Below the pieces are notes generated by a model. That model saw only the letters and a list, made by a program, of their open reading frames with translations. It was not told where the DNA came from and did not search any database. DNA of 64,000 nt from Geobacillus stearothermophilus ATCC 12980. GTDB lineage: Bacteria > Bacillota > Bacilli > Bacillales > Anoxybacillaceae. Location of the stretch: contig NZ_CP128494.1 in NCBI RefSeq assembly GCF_030369615.1, positions 902,001 to 966,000 of the forward strand, given 5' to 3'. Positions 8,339 to 17,449 of this stretch are shown in pieces. The position numbers were made by a program, and so were the translations under genes. The stretch's first letter is position 1. Every line of letters begins with the position of its first letter.

Positions 8339-8470
8339 TGTTCTCCCCCCTTTTTTTGCCGTGCGGCCTTGCGCGGTACAACCTCATATAACCTAATATA
8401 CGAGCATAGGGGGGCGGTTTAGACCATAAAATGAAAGCGAGGGAGCGCCGTAGCAAAGGGGGGGAGAATC

Positions 8471-9259
8471 GTGCCGCCGAAGATCGGATTGGCGCTCGGG
8501 TCAGGGGGCGCGCGCGGATTTGCTCACCTCGGCGTATTGAAAGTGCTACAGGAGGAAGGAATCCCTATTTCTTATTTGGCGGGCAGCAGCATCGGCGCGC
8601 TTGTGGCTGTCCTTTATGCGAGCGGCCACGGCCTCAGCCGCCTTTATCGGCTCGCCAAGTCGTTCCGGCGCAACGATTTTCTCGATTGGACGGTGCCGAA
8701 AATGGGGCTGATCGCCGGTGAGCGCATCACCGAATTCATTCGTTTGTTGACGAAAGGGAGGCGGATTGAAGAGCTTTCTCCGCCGGTGGCGGTCATCGCC
8801 GCTGATTTGCAGACGGGGGAAAAAGTCGTGTTTCGGCAAGGGGATGCGGCCCAAGCTGTGCGGGCGAGCATCTCGATCCCCGGCATTTTTGTGCCCGCGG
8901 CGGTGGACGGGCGGCTGCTTGTTGATGGCGGTGTCGTGGACCGCGTGCCGGTATCGGTCGTTCGGGCGATGGGGGCCGATCTTGTCATCGCGGTCGATGT
9001 CGTCCCGTTGAACAAAGAGGCGGAAATTGCCTCGCTTGTGGATGTCATTTGGAAGAGCCTTGATATTTTGCAAGCCGAGCTCGTCGCCCATCGGGAACTC
9101 GCCTCGGACGTGATGATCCGGCCGCGCGTAGAGCAATACAGCTCGCGGGCGTTCACCCATATCGAAGACATTATTGCCCGCGGCGAAGAGGAAGCGCGGA
9201 AACAAGCCGGGGCGATCCGCCAAGCGATTGAACAGTGGAAGGAGCCAAAGCACCAATGA
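8471..9259 (+). CDS. ylbK: Patatin-like phospholipase family protein YlbK
   Basis: A 262-residue RssA/NTE-type patatin domain: oxyanion-hole GSGGARGFAH (residues 9-18), nucleophile elbow GSSIG (38-42) and the dyad aspartate in DGGV (about 156-159). Expected to hydrolyse lipid acyl esters in the cytosol or at the membrane; substrate unknown. Start GTG 8471 follows GGGGGGAG. The stop overlaps the ATG of ylbL (ATGA), so the two are translationally coupled. Confidence 0.93.
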   Translation: MPPKIGLALGSGGARGFAHLGVLKVLQEEGIPISYLAGSSIGALVAVLYASGHGLSRLYRLAKSFRRNDFLDWTVPKMGLIAGERITEFIRLLTKGRRIEELSPPVAVIAADLQTGEKVVFRQGDAAQAVRASISIPGIFVPAAVDGRLLVDGGVVDRVPVSVVRAMGADLVIAVDVVPLNKEAEIASLVDVIWKSLDILQAELVAHRELASDVMIRPRVEQYSSRAFTHIEDIIARGEEEARKQAGAIRQAIEQWKEPKHQ

Positions 9260-10275
9260 AGAAACGAACGTATATAGCGGCGTTTTTCTTTGGCGCCGTC
9301 CTTGCCGTTTTGCTTATTTTTATGAAATTGCCGTATTACGTGACGATGCCGGGAAGCGCGCAAAAGTTAACGCCGCTTGTTCATGTCGAGCACGGCGACC
9401 GCGATGCGGGGGCGTTCATGTTGACGACGGTCCGCATGGGGCGGGCGAACGTCATCGCGTACTTGCTCGCCCATATCCGCCCGTTTTATGAGCTGCATCC
9501 GGTTGAAGAGATTAAACAGGAAGGGGAAAGCGACAAAGAATATACGATGCGTCAGCTAGAACTGATGGAACAGTCAAAGGAAGCGGCGATTGTCGTCGCT
9601 TACCGGCACGCTGGGAAGCCGGTTTCATATGAGCCGAAAGGTGTGTATGTGATGAACGTTCTCCCTGACATGCCGGCGGAGGGACGCTTGCAGGCCGGCG
9701 ACCGCCTCGCCGCGCTCGACGGCCGGCCGTTGACAACGTCGGAGCAAATCATCGACTACATTCGGAAGAAAAAAGAGGGAGACCGCGTCCGCATCGCGTT
9801 TGTCCGCGAGGGGGAGCGGCGGGAGGTCGAGCTCCGGCTGAAGCCGTTCCCGCACCATCCAAACCAAATCGGCCTTGGGGTGACGCTCATGACCGATTAT
9901 GACGTCCGCACCGACCCGCCGGTTGACGTTGACTCGGAACAGATCGGCGGTCCGTCGGCGGGGCTGATGTTTTCGCTTGAAATTTACAATCAGCTCGTTG
10001 AAGAAGATATGACGAAAGGCCATAACATTGCCGGCACCGGAACGATCGACATTCATGGACAAGTCGGCCCGATCGGCGGTGTTTCACAAAAAGTCGTGGC
10101 CGCTGACCGCGCAGGGGCGGAAGTGTTTTTCGCTCCGAATGAACATGGCTCCCCGTCATCGAACTACCGGGAGGCGGTGCAGACCGCGAAAAAAATCGGG
10201 ACGAACATGAAAATCGTCCCGGTCGATACGTTTGAAGATGCGATCCGTTATTTGCGCTCCATGCCGGAAGCGTAA
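9256..10275 (+). CDS. ylbL: YlbL (DdcP), PDZ and Lon-like membrane protease
   Basis: A 340-residue protein: N-terminal membrane anchor (about 5-24), a PDZ domain (about 130-195, [19 protein letters not shown]) and a C-terminal S16 Lon-type proteolytic domain. The catalytic serine lies in GGPSAG at residue 234 and the lysine in GGVSQK at residue 279. In B. subtilis this protease (DdcP) removes the cell-division inhibitor YneA during recovery from DNA damage. Start ATG 9256 overlaps the ylbK stop. Its last 28 bp overlap the 3' end of tmcAL on the opposite strand. Confidence 0.95.
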   Translation: MKKRTYIAAFFFGAVLAVLLIFMKLPYYVTMPGSAQKLTPLVHVEHGDRDAGAFMLTTVRMGRANVIAYLLAHIRPFYELHPVEEIKQEGESDKEYTMRQLELMEQSKEAAIVVAYRHAGKPVSYEPKGVYVMNVLPDMPAEGRLQAGDRLAALDGRPLTTSEQIIDYIRKKKEGDRVRIAFVREGERREVELRLKPFPHHPNQIGLGVTLMTDYDVRTDPPVDVDSEQIGGPSAGLMFSLEIYNQLVEEDMTKGHNIAGTGTIDIHGQVGPIGGVSQKVVAADRAGAEVFFAPNEHGSPSSNYREAVQTAKKIGTNMKIVPVDTFEDAIRYLRSMPEA

Positions 10276-11468
10276 ATGGGGATCGTTGCGTATTCTTCTT
10301 TGAGCGCGGCGCTGTACAGCGGCTCAGGAAGGGCGGCTGCATAGACGGCGGCCGCCCTTTTTTCTTGCTCGTAAAGCGGATCGCCGTTCAATTTAGCCGC
10401 TTTCGTAATCAGCGGCAGCGCCAGCTCTTTTTTCACCCGCTGCAAGTAGCGGCGGCCGGTTTCGCTCATGCCGAGCAGCCTGATGTATGTAGGATCGGAT
10501 GTCTTCGTTTGTTCTTCCTTTGTGAAGTTGGTCAGCACGTGCGCGCACATTCGCTGCAGCCTTGTCCACGTGTACCGTTTCGTTTTGACGGCGGCGATGA
10601 AAGAAGCGAACGTTTCGGCAACGGTAATTTTTTCCTTCAACCGGTGCTCCACGCCTTCCTCGATTCCGGCCGTGCGGCGCAGTTCCTCCTTGGTTGCCGT
10701 CAGCAGCCGATACTTCAAGAGCGGAAAATACGCTTCCCAATCATGCCAGCGCCCATACGTTTGCCGGTATTGGCGCAGCTGCTCGAGCGTCGTTGGAGGG
10801 ACGTATGGCGCAATCGACGCAAGCTGCCCAGTTTGTCGCAGCGTCTTTCGCACGCTTGTGGCGCTGGCGATCGATGGATGGGAAAACGACTCGTCATGAT
10901 AGCCAGCGGCGAGGCGGGGAATCGTGCGCGGCATGATGGAGAGCTTGTGCCGCCAAATGGCTTTCACGTAGGCTAATCCGAGCACGTTGTTTGGCTGCGC
11001 CAAATCAAGCGGGACGGAGCGGAGCTGATCCCACGCCTTGGCATTCGCTTTCGGAAAGCTTTGCCCACGCTGAAGTTCGGCGCGGACGAGGGCGTCAAAC
11101 TCCTCTTTTTGCGCAAACAACGTCTTCGCGGCGGCTAAAAAAGCAGCAATGTCGCCGGATTCGCTCCCAAAGCAAAGCTCTTCGCAGCCGAGGGCATCGA
11201 GCAGCCGCACCGCTCCATCGGCAAATCGCTCCGCCGCCTGAACGGCGAAGGCATATGGCAGTTCAATGACGAGATCGACGCCGGCTGCCAGCGCCATTTT
11301 GGCCCGCGCCCATTTTGAAACAATGGCCGGCTCGCCGCGTTGCAGAAAATTTCCGCTCATGACGGCGACGAGGCAGTCCGCTCCTGTCTTTTCACGCGTC
11401 TCTTGCAAGTGATATCGATGGCCGTTATGAAATGGATTGTACTCGACGATCACGCCAACAGCTTTCAT
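10248..11468 (-). CDS. tmcAL: tRNA(Met) cytidine acetate ligase TmcAL (YlbM)
   Basis: A 406-residue enzyme that makes N4-acetylcytidine at the wobble position of elongator tRNA-Met from acetate and ATP. It starts with the nucleotidyltransferase-like motif [17 protein letters not shown] (residues 4-20) and has [14 protein letters not shown] (about 36-49). Start ATG 11468 has GGGGGGAAG upstream and overlaps the TGA of a 19-codon leader ORF. A minus-strand promoter sits at 11549-11577. Confidence 0.94.
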   Translation of the reverse strand: MKAVGVIVEYNPFHNGHRYHLQETREKTGADCLVAVMSGNFLQRGEPAIVSKWARAKMALAAGVDLVIELPYAFAVQAAERFADGAVRLLDALGCEELCFGSESGDIAAFLAAAKTLFAQKEEFDALVRAELQRGQSFPKANAKAWDQLRSVPLDLAQPNNVLGLAYVKAIWRHKLSIMPRTIPRLAAGYHDESFSHPSIASATSVRKTLRQTGQLASIAPYVPPTTLEQLRQYRQTYGRWHDWEAYFPLLKYRLLTATKEELRRTAGIEEGVEHRLKEKITVAETFASFIAAVKTKRYTWTRLQRMCAHVLTNFTKEEQTKTSDPTYIRLLGMSETGRRYLQRVKKELALPLITKAAKLNGDPLYEQEKRAAAVYAAALPEPLYSAALKEEYATIPIYASGMERK

Positions 11469-11524
11469 GGCCGCTTCCCCCCATGGAACGGACGTGGCTC
11501 GGCGCTGAAACGATGGCTCGTCAT
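11465..11524 (-). CDS. Candidate 19-codon leader ORF before tmcAL
   Basis: Minus strand ATG at 11524 has a perfect AGGAGGTG 5 bp upstream, better than the SD of tmcAL itself. It encodes 19 residues, basic and His/Pro-rich (starts MTSHRF, ends GGKRP), and its TGA overlaps the tmcAL ATG as ATGA. This architecture suggests translational coupling or a regulatory leader peptide. Coding was inferred from the SD and overlap only. Confidence 0.45.
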   Translation of the reverse strand: MTSHRFSAEPRPFHGGKRP

Positions 11525-11548
11525 AAGCGCACCTCCTGTCTCTCATCT

Positions 11549-11577
11549 AGTATGGAACATGCGGCGGTAAAGATCAA
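11549..11577 (-). promoter_or_regulatory. Sigma-A-type promoter for the leader ORF and tmcAL
   Basis: Minus strand: -35 TTGATC (11577-11572), 17-bp spacer, -10 CATACT (11554-11549), about 12 bp before the leader SD. The bases between here and 11740 show no further gene. Confidence 0.55.
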
Positions 11578-11740
11578 CCTAGGAAGGGCGTCGTGATGTT
11601 GTCGTCCGGTTTTGGCGGAACGCGTCGAGCCGCCGGAGGCATATGTGCATGCAAGTAACAGAATTTAGAAATAATGGAAGTATGCCTTTCCTGTTGCCTC
11701 TTCTTTTTTCAGGCGTCCGGATGGTTGTAAAGAAAAAACA

Positions 11741-11769
11741 TTGACAAAAATAGAAACGGAACGTATAAT
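11741..11769 (+). promoter_or_regulatory. Consensus sigma-A promoter for ylbN-rpmF
   Basis: TTGACA, exactly 17 bp, TATAAT; 26 bp before the ylbN start. Both hexamers are perfect, as expected for a ribosomal-protein operon. Confidence 0.9.
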
Positions 11770-11795
11770 TTTATTCGTTGCCTTGAGGTGATTGT

Positions 11796-12344
11796 ATGAA
11801 ATGGACGGTTCAACAGCTTCACCGTTTTCAGCACAAGGAAATGGCGATTGACGAGACGGTTGACGTGTCTGATTTGAAACAAATCGACACGTTGATCCGT
11901 GATATTTCGCTTGTCCGCGTTCAAGGGAAAGCGGACGTCGGTTCGACAAAGTTTACATTTCATTTGACGCTGTCAGGAACGATGGTATTGCCGTGTTCGC
12001 GGACGCTCGTCGACGTGACACACCCGTTTTCCATCAAGACGACGGAAACGTTTTTTGTTGATGGCGGCGACGTCGCTGAAACGGATGAAGACACCCATAT
12101 CGTAACTGGAAACACGGTTGATTTAAACCCAATTATTCGCGAGCTCATCCTGCTTGAAATCCCGTTGCAGCTCATCGCCGACAACCCGGGGGCTGACGGG
12201 GCGCCGCAACACGGGGAAGGATGGGACGTTCTCACGGAAGAACAATGGGAAAAAACGCTGGAAGAGCGGGCGGCGAACAAGGTCGACCCTCGTCTGGCAG
12301 GATTGGCTAAGTTTTTTGATGGAACGAAAGGAACTGATGGCTGA
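11796..12344 (+). CDS. ylbN: YceD/DUF177 family protein YlbN
   Basis: A 182-residue acidic protein of the DUF177 (YceD) family, which is nearly always encoded just before rpmF and is linked to 23S rRNA accumulation. Markers: VQGKADVGSTKFTFHLTLSG (about residues 42-61), the single cysteine in LPCSRTL (about 66-72) and VDLNPIIRELILLEIP near 109-124. SD TTGAGGTGA precedes ATG 11796. Confidence 0.92.
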   Translation: MKWTVQQLHRFQHKEMAIDETVDVSDLKQIDTLIRDISLVRVQGKADVGSTKFTFHLTLSGTMVLPCSRTLVDVTHPFSIKTTETFFVDGGDVAETDEDTHIVTGNTVDLNPIIRELILLEIPLQLIADNPGADGAPQHGEGWDVLTEEQWEKTLEERAANKVDPRLAGLAKFFDGTKGTDG

Positions 12345-12482
12345 CCGGCGTTGCCGGCCGATGGCGCCGACCAGAACGCGCACCGTCCGGCAGCTGCCTT
12401 GCCTGCCGGCGGACTGCCTTGAACAAGCGGCTGCCCGTCGGCAGCGATACGCTGAATGTGCCGGACAAGGAGGTGGAAAACG

Positions 12483-12656
12483 ATGGCAGTACCTTTTAGA
12501 AGAACATCGAAAACGAGAAAACGACTGCGCCGTACACACTTTAAACTGCAAGTGCCGGGCATGGTGCAATGCCCGAACTGCGGCGAATGGAAATTGGCGC
12601 ACCGCGTCTGCAAAGCATGCGGTACGTACAAAGGAAGAGATGTCGTCAACAAATAA
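12483..12656 (+). CDS. rpmF: 50S ribosomal protein L32
   Basis: A 57-residue basic protein beginning [19 protein letters not shown], with a zinc ribbon CPNC ... CKAC, i.e. the zinc-binding (C+) form of L32. SD AAGGAGGTGG lies 9 bp before ATG 12483. The 138 bp between ylbN and rpmF contain small GC-rich inverted repeats but no gene. Ends at an intrinsic terminator. Confidence 0.98.
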   Translation: MAVPFRRTSKTRKRLRRTHFKLQVPGMVQCPNCGEWKLAHRVCKACGTYKGRDVVNK

Positions 12657-12674
12657 TGGCCGACATCAAGCGAC

Positions 12675-12704
12675 AGGCTGTCCGAAAAGCGGGCAGCCTT
12701 TTTT
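12675..12704 (+). terminator. Intrinsic terminator after rpmF
   Basis: 9-bp stem AGGCTGTCC / GGGCAGCCT followed by TTTTTT. Confidence 0.9.
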
Positions 12705-12814
12705 ATTGGCAGTGAACAATCGACAACGTACGTCCACGCGTTTGTTTTTTTCGCTGCTGGCAGGAAAAAAGGGGGGACGATGACCAATTGTCATAAAATA
12801 AAGGAGGAGTGCTG

Positions 12815-13570
12815 ATGGAAGCGATGATGGAGCAGCGTGACGGCGTCGCCTTGTTTACGATTTGCCGTCCCGAAAAACGGAATGCAGTCAATTTTGTAGT
12901 GATGGAGGCGCTTGAGGGAGCGCTGAGCGAGGCGGAAGCGGATGAGCGGGTCAAAATATTTGCCATCACGGGCGCTGGTGATGAGGCTTTTTGCTCGGGC
13001 GGCGATTTACACGAGTTCGGGCCTTTGCGCGGCGCTGAGGCGAAACAGATGCTGACGCGCATGGGGGAGGTGCTCTACCGGCTGCTGACGTTTCCGAAAC
13101 CGACGGCCGCGCTCGTCAATGGCGCCGCGATGGGAGGGGGCTGCGAGCTGGCGACGGCCTGCGATTTCCGTTTTGTCAAAGAAGGAAGCCGAATCGGGTT
13201 CATTCAAGGGCGGCTCGGCATCACAACCGGCTGGGGCGGCGCCTCGATGCTGTTCGGCAAACTGCCGTACGCGCGGGCCCTCGATCTATTGCTGCGCGCT
13301 GAACCGATGACAGCGGAAGATATGGAAGCGTGCGGGTGGGCTGATGCGGTCTTGGCGGCTGACCACTGGCGCGAGCAATGGCAGGCGCGGCTCACCCTTT
13401 ATGCCGCGCGGTCGCTCGCTGTTTTAGAAGCCTATAAGGCGGCAGCGGGCGAAAAATGGCGAACAGTTTGGTTTCGTGAGCAATTTTTCGCTGAAATCGA
13501 CCGTTGCGCCGCACTATGGGGGTCGGTTGAACATGAACAGGCGTTGCATCCTTTTTTTCGCAAGCAGTAA
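12815..13570 (+). CDS. Enoyl-CoA hydratase/isomerase (crotonase) family protein
   Basis: A 251-residue crotonase fold: RPEKRNAVNF near residue 15, oxyanion-hole segments FCSGGDLHEFG (about 59-69) and NGAAMGGGCELATACDF (about 98-114). The first catalytic glutamate (in GGCELA) is present. Aligned by eye to rat mitochondrial hydratase, the second glutamate position (E164) appears to be Gln (FIQGRLGITTGWGG), so hydratase activity is doubtful and an isomerase, hydrolase or thioester-related role is possible. ATG 12815 follows AAGGAGG. It sits alone after rpmF; substrate unknown. Confidence 0.85.
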   Translation: MEAMMEQRDGVALFTICRPEKRNAVNFVVMEALEGALSEAEADERVKIFAITGAGDEAFCSGGDLHEFGPLRGAEAKQMLTRMGEVLYRLLTFPKPTAALVNGAAMGGGCELATACDFRFVKEGSRIGFIQGRLGITTGWGGASMLFGKLPYARALDLLLRAEPMTAEDMEACGWADAVLAADHWREQWQARLTLYAARSLAVLEAYKAAAGEKWRTVWFREQFFAEIDRCAALWGSVEHEQALHPFFRKQ

Positions 13571-13599
13571 TTTTTTCCTTCTACTGTTTCTATTAGCCG

Positions 13600-13607
13600 C
13601 ATACATA
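13600..13607 (+). promoter_or_regulatory. Possible sigma-E -10 element for gerR
   Basis: CATACATA closely resembles the mother-cell sigma-E -10 (CATACAHT); the matching -35 region (about 13579-13585) is weak. gerR is sigma-E dependent in B. subtilis, which supports the reading. Confidence 0.4.
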
Positions 13608-13640
13608 TAATGACAAAGCGGCGATGAGGAGGGAAGGGAG

Positions 13641-14216
13641 ATGACCGGAGTACGCCAGGACGCTTGGACGAAAGAGGAAGATGAACTGTTGGCCAACGTT
13701 GTGCTTCAATATATTCGCGAGGGCGGCACCCAGCTAGAAGCGTTTGCTGAGGTGGGGCGGCGCTTGTCGCGGACAGCGGCAGCGTGCGGGTTCCGCTGGA
13801 ATTCGTACGTTCGCAAGCAGTATAAAGAGGAAATTGAACAGGCAAAGCAAGAACGGAAAACGCGAAAAAAAGAGGCGGCATCGGTAAAAGAAGGAGGGGG
13901 ACAAACGGAGATGGAAGCGGCAGCAGAGAGCAAACTGTCATGGACGGAAGTGCTCGCTTTTTTGCAAGCGGAAGGACAAAAAGCGCGCGACGCCCGGCGG
14001 ACAGCGGATGAAAATCGGGCGTTAAAAAACGATATGGAGCAGCTGCAACAAATGGTGACAAAGTTGCAAATGGAAAAGGAAGCGTTGCAAAAGCAGCTGG
14101 TGGCCGTCCAAGAGGAGTATAAAACGTTGCTCGCCATTATGGAGCGGGCGCGGAAAATAGTGGCGGGCGCCGAAAAACAAACGGAGCCGGCGGCTGAGGG
14201 CGCCGGGGAAGGATAA
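13641..14216 (+). CDS. gerR: GerR/RsfA family sporulation transcription regulator (YlbO)
   Basis: A 191-residue protein with an N-terminal Myb/SANT-like DNA-binding domain ([18 protein letters not shown], then [20 protein letters not shown], residues about 8-55) and a long C-terminal coiled coil (about 120-175). This is the RsfA/GerR family; GerR tunes sigma-E-dependent mother-cell genes during sporulation. SD GGAGGGAAGGGAG precedes ATG 13641. The gene is monocistronic, closed by a strong terminator. Confidence 0.9.
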   Translation: MTGVRQDAWTKEEDELLANVVLQYIREGGTQLEAFAEVGRRLSRTAAACGFRWNSYVRKQYKEEIEQAKQERKTRKKEAASVKEGGGQTEMEAAAESKLSWTEVLAFLQAEGQKARDARRTADENRALKNDMEQLQQMVTKLQMEKEALQKQLVAVQEEYKTLLAIMERARKIVAGAEKQTEPAAEGAGEG

Positions 14217-14247
14217 AAGCTGGCCTTTGGGCCGGCTTTTTTTTTTT
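14217..14247 (+). terminator. Intrinsic terminator after gerR
   Basis: AAGCTGGCC / GGCCGGCTT stem with a 3-nt loop and a long T-run. Confidence 0.92.
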
Positions 14248-14317
14248 TCTTAACGGATGACGGGGACATTTGCTAAAATAAGGCTAACGCAATTTGGCAG
14301 GAAGGCGGGGGAGACAT

Positions 14318-15208
14318 GTGAACATTGGCATTGTCGGCGGCGGGGCGGTCGGCCTGCTTCTTGCCGCTTATCTCGGGCGGCGCCATAAGGTCACGGTGTA
14401 TACAAGGCGCTTGTCTCAGGCGAGGCAGCTTGCTGAATGCGGTGTCGCCCTGAAAAAAGAAGGAAAAACAACGGAGACTGCCGTTCAAGCAAGGCCGTTT
14501 GCCGGGACGGAACTCGTTGAGCCGCTTGTGTTTGTGACGGTTAAACAATATGATGTGGCGGATGTCTGCTCCCAGCGTGATTCGTTCCGCCGCGTCGGCA
14601 CGATTGTTTTTTTGCAAAACGGGATGAGCCATCTCGAACAGCTGTCTGTTTTTGCTGACAAAAACATCGTCGTCGGCGTTGTGGAGCACGGCGCGTTCAA
14701 GCTTGACGATCGGACGGTTGCGCACACAGGCGCCGGCAAACTGACGCTTGCCCCCTTCTATGGGTCGCCTGCTGCGGCCGCCGGGCTGGCTGGAGATCGA
14801 GAGTTTCCCATTGAATGGGCGGACGATTGGGAGCGCATTCTTGTCGACAAACTTGTCGTCAATGCGGTCATCAACCCGTTGACGGCGCTGTTGCAAGTGA
14901 AAAACGGCGAGCTTCTTGAGGTGGCGCCGTATCGGGACATGATGGCGCAGCTGTTTGATGAAGTGCGGCGGGTGTTGCCGCTTCGTGACGCCGGACGGGC
15001 GTGGGAGCGGGTCGTTCATATATGCCGGAACACGGCGGACAACTATTCGTCGATGTATATGGATGTGGCAAACGGGCGTCGGACGGAAATTGACGCCATT
15101 TTAGGCTATGTGCTGAAGCAAGGGGAAGCGCGCGGCGTTGCGTTGCCGCTCGTCCGCTTTGTGTATTGCGCGCTGAAAGGGAAGGAAGGGGGGAGCCGCG
15201 ATGAGTGA
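14318..15208 (+). CDS. panE: 2-dehydropantoate 2-reductase
   Basis: A 296-residue NADPH-dependent ketopantoate reductase of pantothenate/CoA synthesis. The N terminus NIGIVGGGAVGLLLAAYLG is the Rossmann dinucleotide site; VTVKQYD (about 75) and LVDKLVVNAVINPLTAL (about 175-190, with the catalytic lysine) are the ApbA/PanE signatures. GTG 14318 has GGGGGAG 5-6 bp upstream; the TTG at 14294 would add residues before the Rossmann fold. The 3' end overlaps the next gene by 8 bp. Confidence 0.93.
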   Translation: MNIGIVGGGAVGLLLAAYLGRRHKVTVYTRRLSQARQLAECGVALKKEGKTTETAVQARPFAGTELVEPLVFVTVKQYDVADVCSQRDSFRRVGTIVFLQNGMSHLEQLSVFADKNIVVGVVEHGAFKLDDRTVAHTGAGKLTLAPFYGSPAAAAGLAGDREFPIEWADDWERILVDKLVVNAVINPLTALLQVKNGELLEVAPYRDMMAQLFDEVRRVLPLRDAGRAWERVVHICRNTADNYSSMYMDVANGRRTEIDAILGYVLKQGEARGVALPLVRFVYCALKGKEGGSRDE

Positions 15209-15587
15209 CTGGCTCGCGCCGGTGTTGGCGACATTCGTCACACTGCCGCTGCTGCTGTTTTGGCTCGTCTATGCGGCCATGCGCCTGTTTGGCGGGCGGA
15301 AACGGGCGGCGTTTTACGCGGCGGTCAACGCGGCGACCGCATTTTTCATCGCCGCCGTCTATTTTTTGCTTGCCGTGCTGTTCGGAAAGTCATATTTTGT
15401 CCATCTTCTTCTCTTTTTGCTCGGATTGCACGCCGCCATCGCACTCGGCTACTGGCGGAAAAAGGCGGATTTTCACCTGGCGGCGGTGTTTCGTCTATTT
15501 TGGCGGGCCAGTTTTCTCATTTTTGCGTCCCTTTACGCCGGCCTGCTCGTCTATGGCATGATGGCGCGCATCGCTGCCGTCCTTTGA
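15201..15587 (+). CDS. DUF3397 family membrane protein
   Basis: A 128-residue protein with four hydrophobic segments (about residues 5-27, 42-61, 65-85, 102-125), matching the DUF3397 family found next to panE/bshC in bacilli. Function unknown. ATG 15201 is preceded by GGAAGGGGGGAG and overlaps panE. Confidence 0.75.
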   Translation: MSDWLAPVLATFVTLPLLLFWLVYAAMRLFGGRKRAAFYAAVNAATAFFIAAVYFLLAVLFGKSYFVHLLLFLLGLHAAIALGYWRKKADFHLAAVFRLFWRASFLIFASLYAGLLVYGMMARIAAVL

Positions 15588-15617
15588 GCAATCATTTTTT
15601 TCTCTTGGCGCCGAACG

Positions 15618-15626
15618 TGCTATACT
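15618..15626 (+). promoter_or_regulatory. Extended -10 promoter for bshC
   Basis: TGCTATACT (TGn plus near-consensus -10) lies 35 bp before the bshC ATG; no good -35 hexamer is seen. Confidence 0.5.
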
Positions 15627-15660
15627 CATGAAAGAATACATAAGAAAGGGAGTTTTCGCC

Positions 15661-17289
15661 ATGGAGGTTCACGAAATTCCGCTGCCGGCGGCGACAAAGC
15701 TGGCGGCCGATTACATAACCGGCGCGTTTCCGGCTGAGAAAGGGTTTGACTACGTTTGGGCTGATGATCAGGCGTTTCGCCGCCGGTTGTCTCATTTGCA
15801 AAAACGGACATACGACCGGAGCGGGCTTGCCGATTATTTAGACGCCTATCACCGTCGGTTCTCGGCAAGCAGGGCGACGATGCACAATATCGACAAGCTG
15901 CGGCAGGAGAACAGCGTCGTTGTTGTCGGCGGACAGCAAGCCGGGCTGTTGACCGGTCCGCTTTATACGATCTATAAAATCATCACTATCATCCAGCTCG
16001 CCAAAGAACAGGAACGGAAGCTTGGCGTGCCGGTCGTGCCGCTGTTTTGGATCGCCGGCGAGGATCATGACATCGCGGAAATCGACCATGTGTATGTGGT
16101 AGAGGGCGGCGAAGTGAGGAAAGCGCTATATCCGCACAAGCGGAAGGAAAGGCGGATGGCAGCCGACGTCCCGCTTGATCATGAGCTTGCCGGCGCGTGG
16201 ATCGAACGTGTCGTGAAAACGTACGGGGAGACGGACGCGACGAACGAACTGCTTTCCTTTCTCAAGACATGTTTGGATGAGGCGCGCACGTTTGTCGACT
16301 TTTTTGCGGCGATTGTCTTGCGCCTGTTTGCTGCTGACGGATTGGTTGTCTTGAATGCCGGCGATGCGGCGGTGCGCCTTCTTGAGCGCCGTTTTTTCGC
16401 CGCGCTCATTGACCGCCATCGCAGCGTGACATCGGCCGTGTTGGCGCAGCAAGAGGCGCTGCGCGCGCTCGGGTATGCGCCGCTCATTGAGATAGCGCCC
16501 AACGCGGCCAACTTGTTTTATTACAACGGCCATGAGCGCCTGCTTTTGCACTATGACGAAGAGCGCGGCGCGTTCCGCGACAAGGCCGGGCATATCGTCT
16601 TTGCGAAACAGCAGCTGCTTGAGCTTGCCGAGACGAAGCCGCACTGTTTAAGCAACAATGTTGTCACTCGTCCGCTTATGCAAGAGTATTTGCTGCCGAC
16701 GCTCGCTTTTGTCGCCGGCCCGGGAGAAATCGCCTATTGGGCGGAGTTGAAGGAGGCGTTTTCGCTGTTCGGATTCGAAATGCCGCCGCTGGCGCCGCGC
16801 CTGCAGGCGACGATCGTCGGCCGTTCGCTGCAAACCGATCTCGCTGATCTCGGTCTCGAAGCCGCCGACGTATTGGCCGGGCGGCTCGAAGCGGCCAAGG
16901 AGCGATGGCGGAAGGAGACGGCTGAAGTTCCGCTTGCCAAGGCGTTTGCGAAAGCGAAAGCCGACATCGAGGCGGCGCATCAGCCGCTGCGCGCGCTTGG
17001 CATGGAGATTGACCGCGGATTGGAAGGATTGGTGGCGAAAAATGCCGCCATCATTGAGTCACAAATCGAGTTTCTTCAGCAAACGTTGGAGCGGGCGCTT
17101 TTGCGCAAACATGAGATGACATGGCGCAAGTTTTGGCGCGTCGAAACGGCGCTGCGGCCGAACGGAGCGCCTCAGGAACGGGTTTGGAACGTGTTTTACT
17201 ACGTGAATCGTTACGGATTTGATTTTGTAAAAAAACTTTCGCTGATCGACGCCCCTGGAAACGGAATGCATAAAATTGTATATATATAA
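15661..17289 (+). CDS. bshC: BshC, putative cysteine ligase of bacillithiol synthesis (YllA)
   Basis: A 542-residue protein of the BshC/YllA family, which adds cysteine to glucosaminyl-malate to finish bacillithiol, the low-molecular-weight thiol of bacilli. Recognised by VVGGQQAGLLTGPLYTIYK (about residues 86-104), LFWIAGEDHDIAEIDH (about 124-139, HxGH-like catalytic region), TRPLMQEYLLPTLAFVAGPGE in the middle and a coiled coil near 420-500. ATG 15661 follows AAGAAAGGGAG. A terminator closes the gene. Confidence 0.95.
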   Translation: MEVHEIPLPAATKLAADYITGAFPAEKGFDYVWADDQAFRRRLSHLQKRTYDRSGLADYLDAYHRRFSASRATMHNIDKLRQENSVVVVGGQQAGLLTGPLYTIYKIITIIQLAKEQERKLGVPVVPLFWIAGEDHDIAEIDHVYVVEGGEVRKALYPHKRKERRMAADVPLDHELAGAWIERVVKTYGETDATNELLSFLKTCLDEARTFVDFFAAIVLRLFAADGLVVLNAGDAAVRLLERRFFAALIDRHRSVTSAVLAQQEALRALGYAPLIEIAPNAANLFYYNGHERLLLHYDEERGAFRDKAGHIVFAKQQLLELAETKPHCLSNNVVTRPLMQEYLLPTLAFVAGPGEIAYWAELKEAFSLFGFEMPPLAPRLQATIVGRSLQTDLADLGLEAADVLAGRLEAAKERWRKETAEVPLAKAFAKAKADIEAAHQPLRALGMEIDRGLEGLVAKNAAIIESQIEFLQQTLERALLRKHEMTWRKFWRVETALRPNGAPQERVWNVFYYVNRYGFDFVKKLSLIDAPGNGMHKIVYI

Positions 17290-17319
17290 AGCTTTTTCAA
17301 AGAAAAAGTCGAAAAGAAA

Positions 17320-17349
17320 AATCCTGTTTCGAGCAGGATTTTTTTTTTG
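17320..17349 (+). terminator. Intrinsic terminator after bshC
   Basis: AATCCTG / CAGGATT stem followed by ten T residues; it separates bshC from the division cluster. Confidence 0.9.
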
Positions 17350-17416
17350 TGGAATGAAATAGTAACAAAACAATCGCTATGGGTTTGGAAATAAAAGTAA
17401 AAGGAGGTTGGAACTA

Positions 17417-17449
17417 ATGGCTCCATCTGGGGATGTCCGACAAAAATAA
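17417..17449 (+). other. Ten-codon ORF with strong SD where mraZ is expected
   Basis: AAAGGAGG 9 bp before ATG 17417 opens a ten-codon frame (MAPSGDVRQK). The rest of 17350-17550 is AT-rich and holds a TATAAT at 17505-17510 that may be the -10 for rsmH, although its -35 is poor. mraZ, which normally precedes rsmH, is not present here. Confidence 0.4.

Noticed and set aside
16126..16644. Long minus-strand frames inside bshC and in many other genes
   Set aside because: They are shadows caused by GC-rich codon use; none has an SD, a family pattern or independent support.
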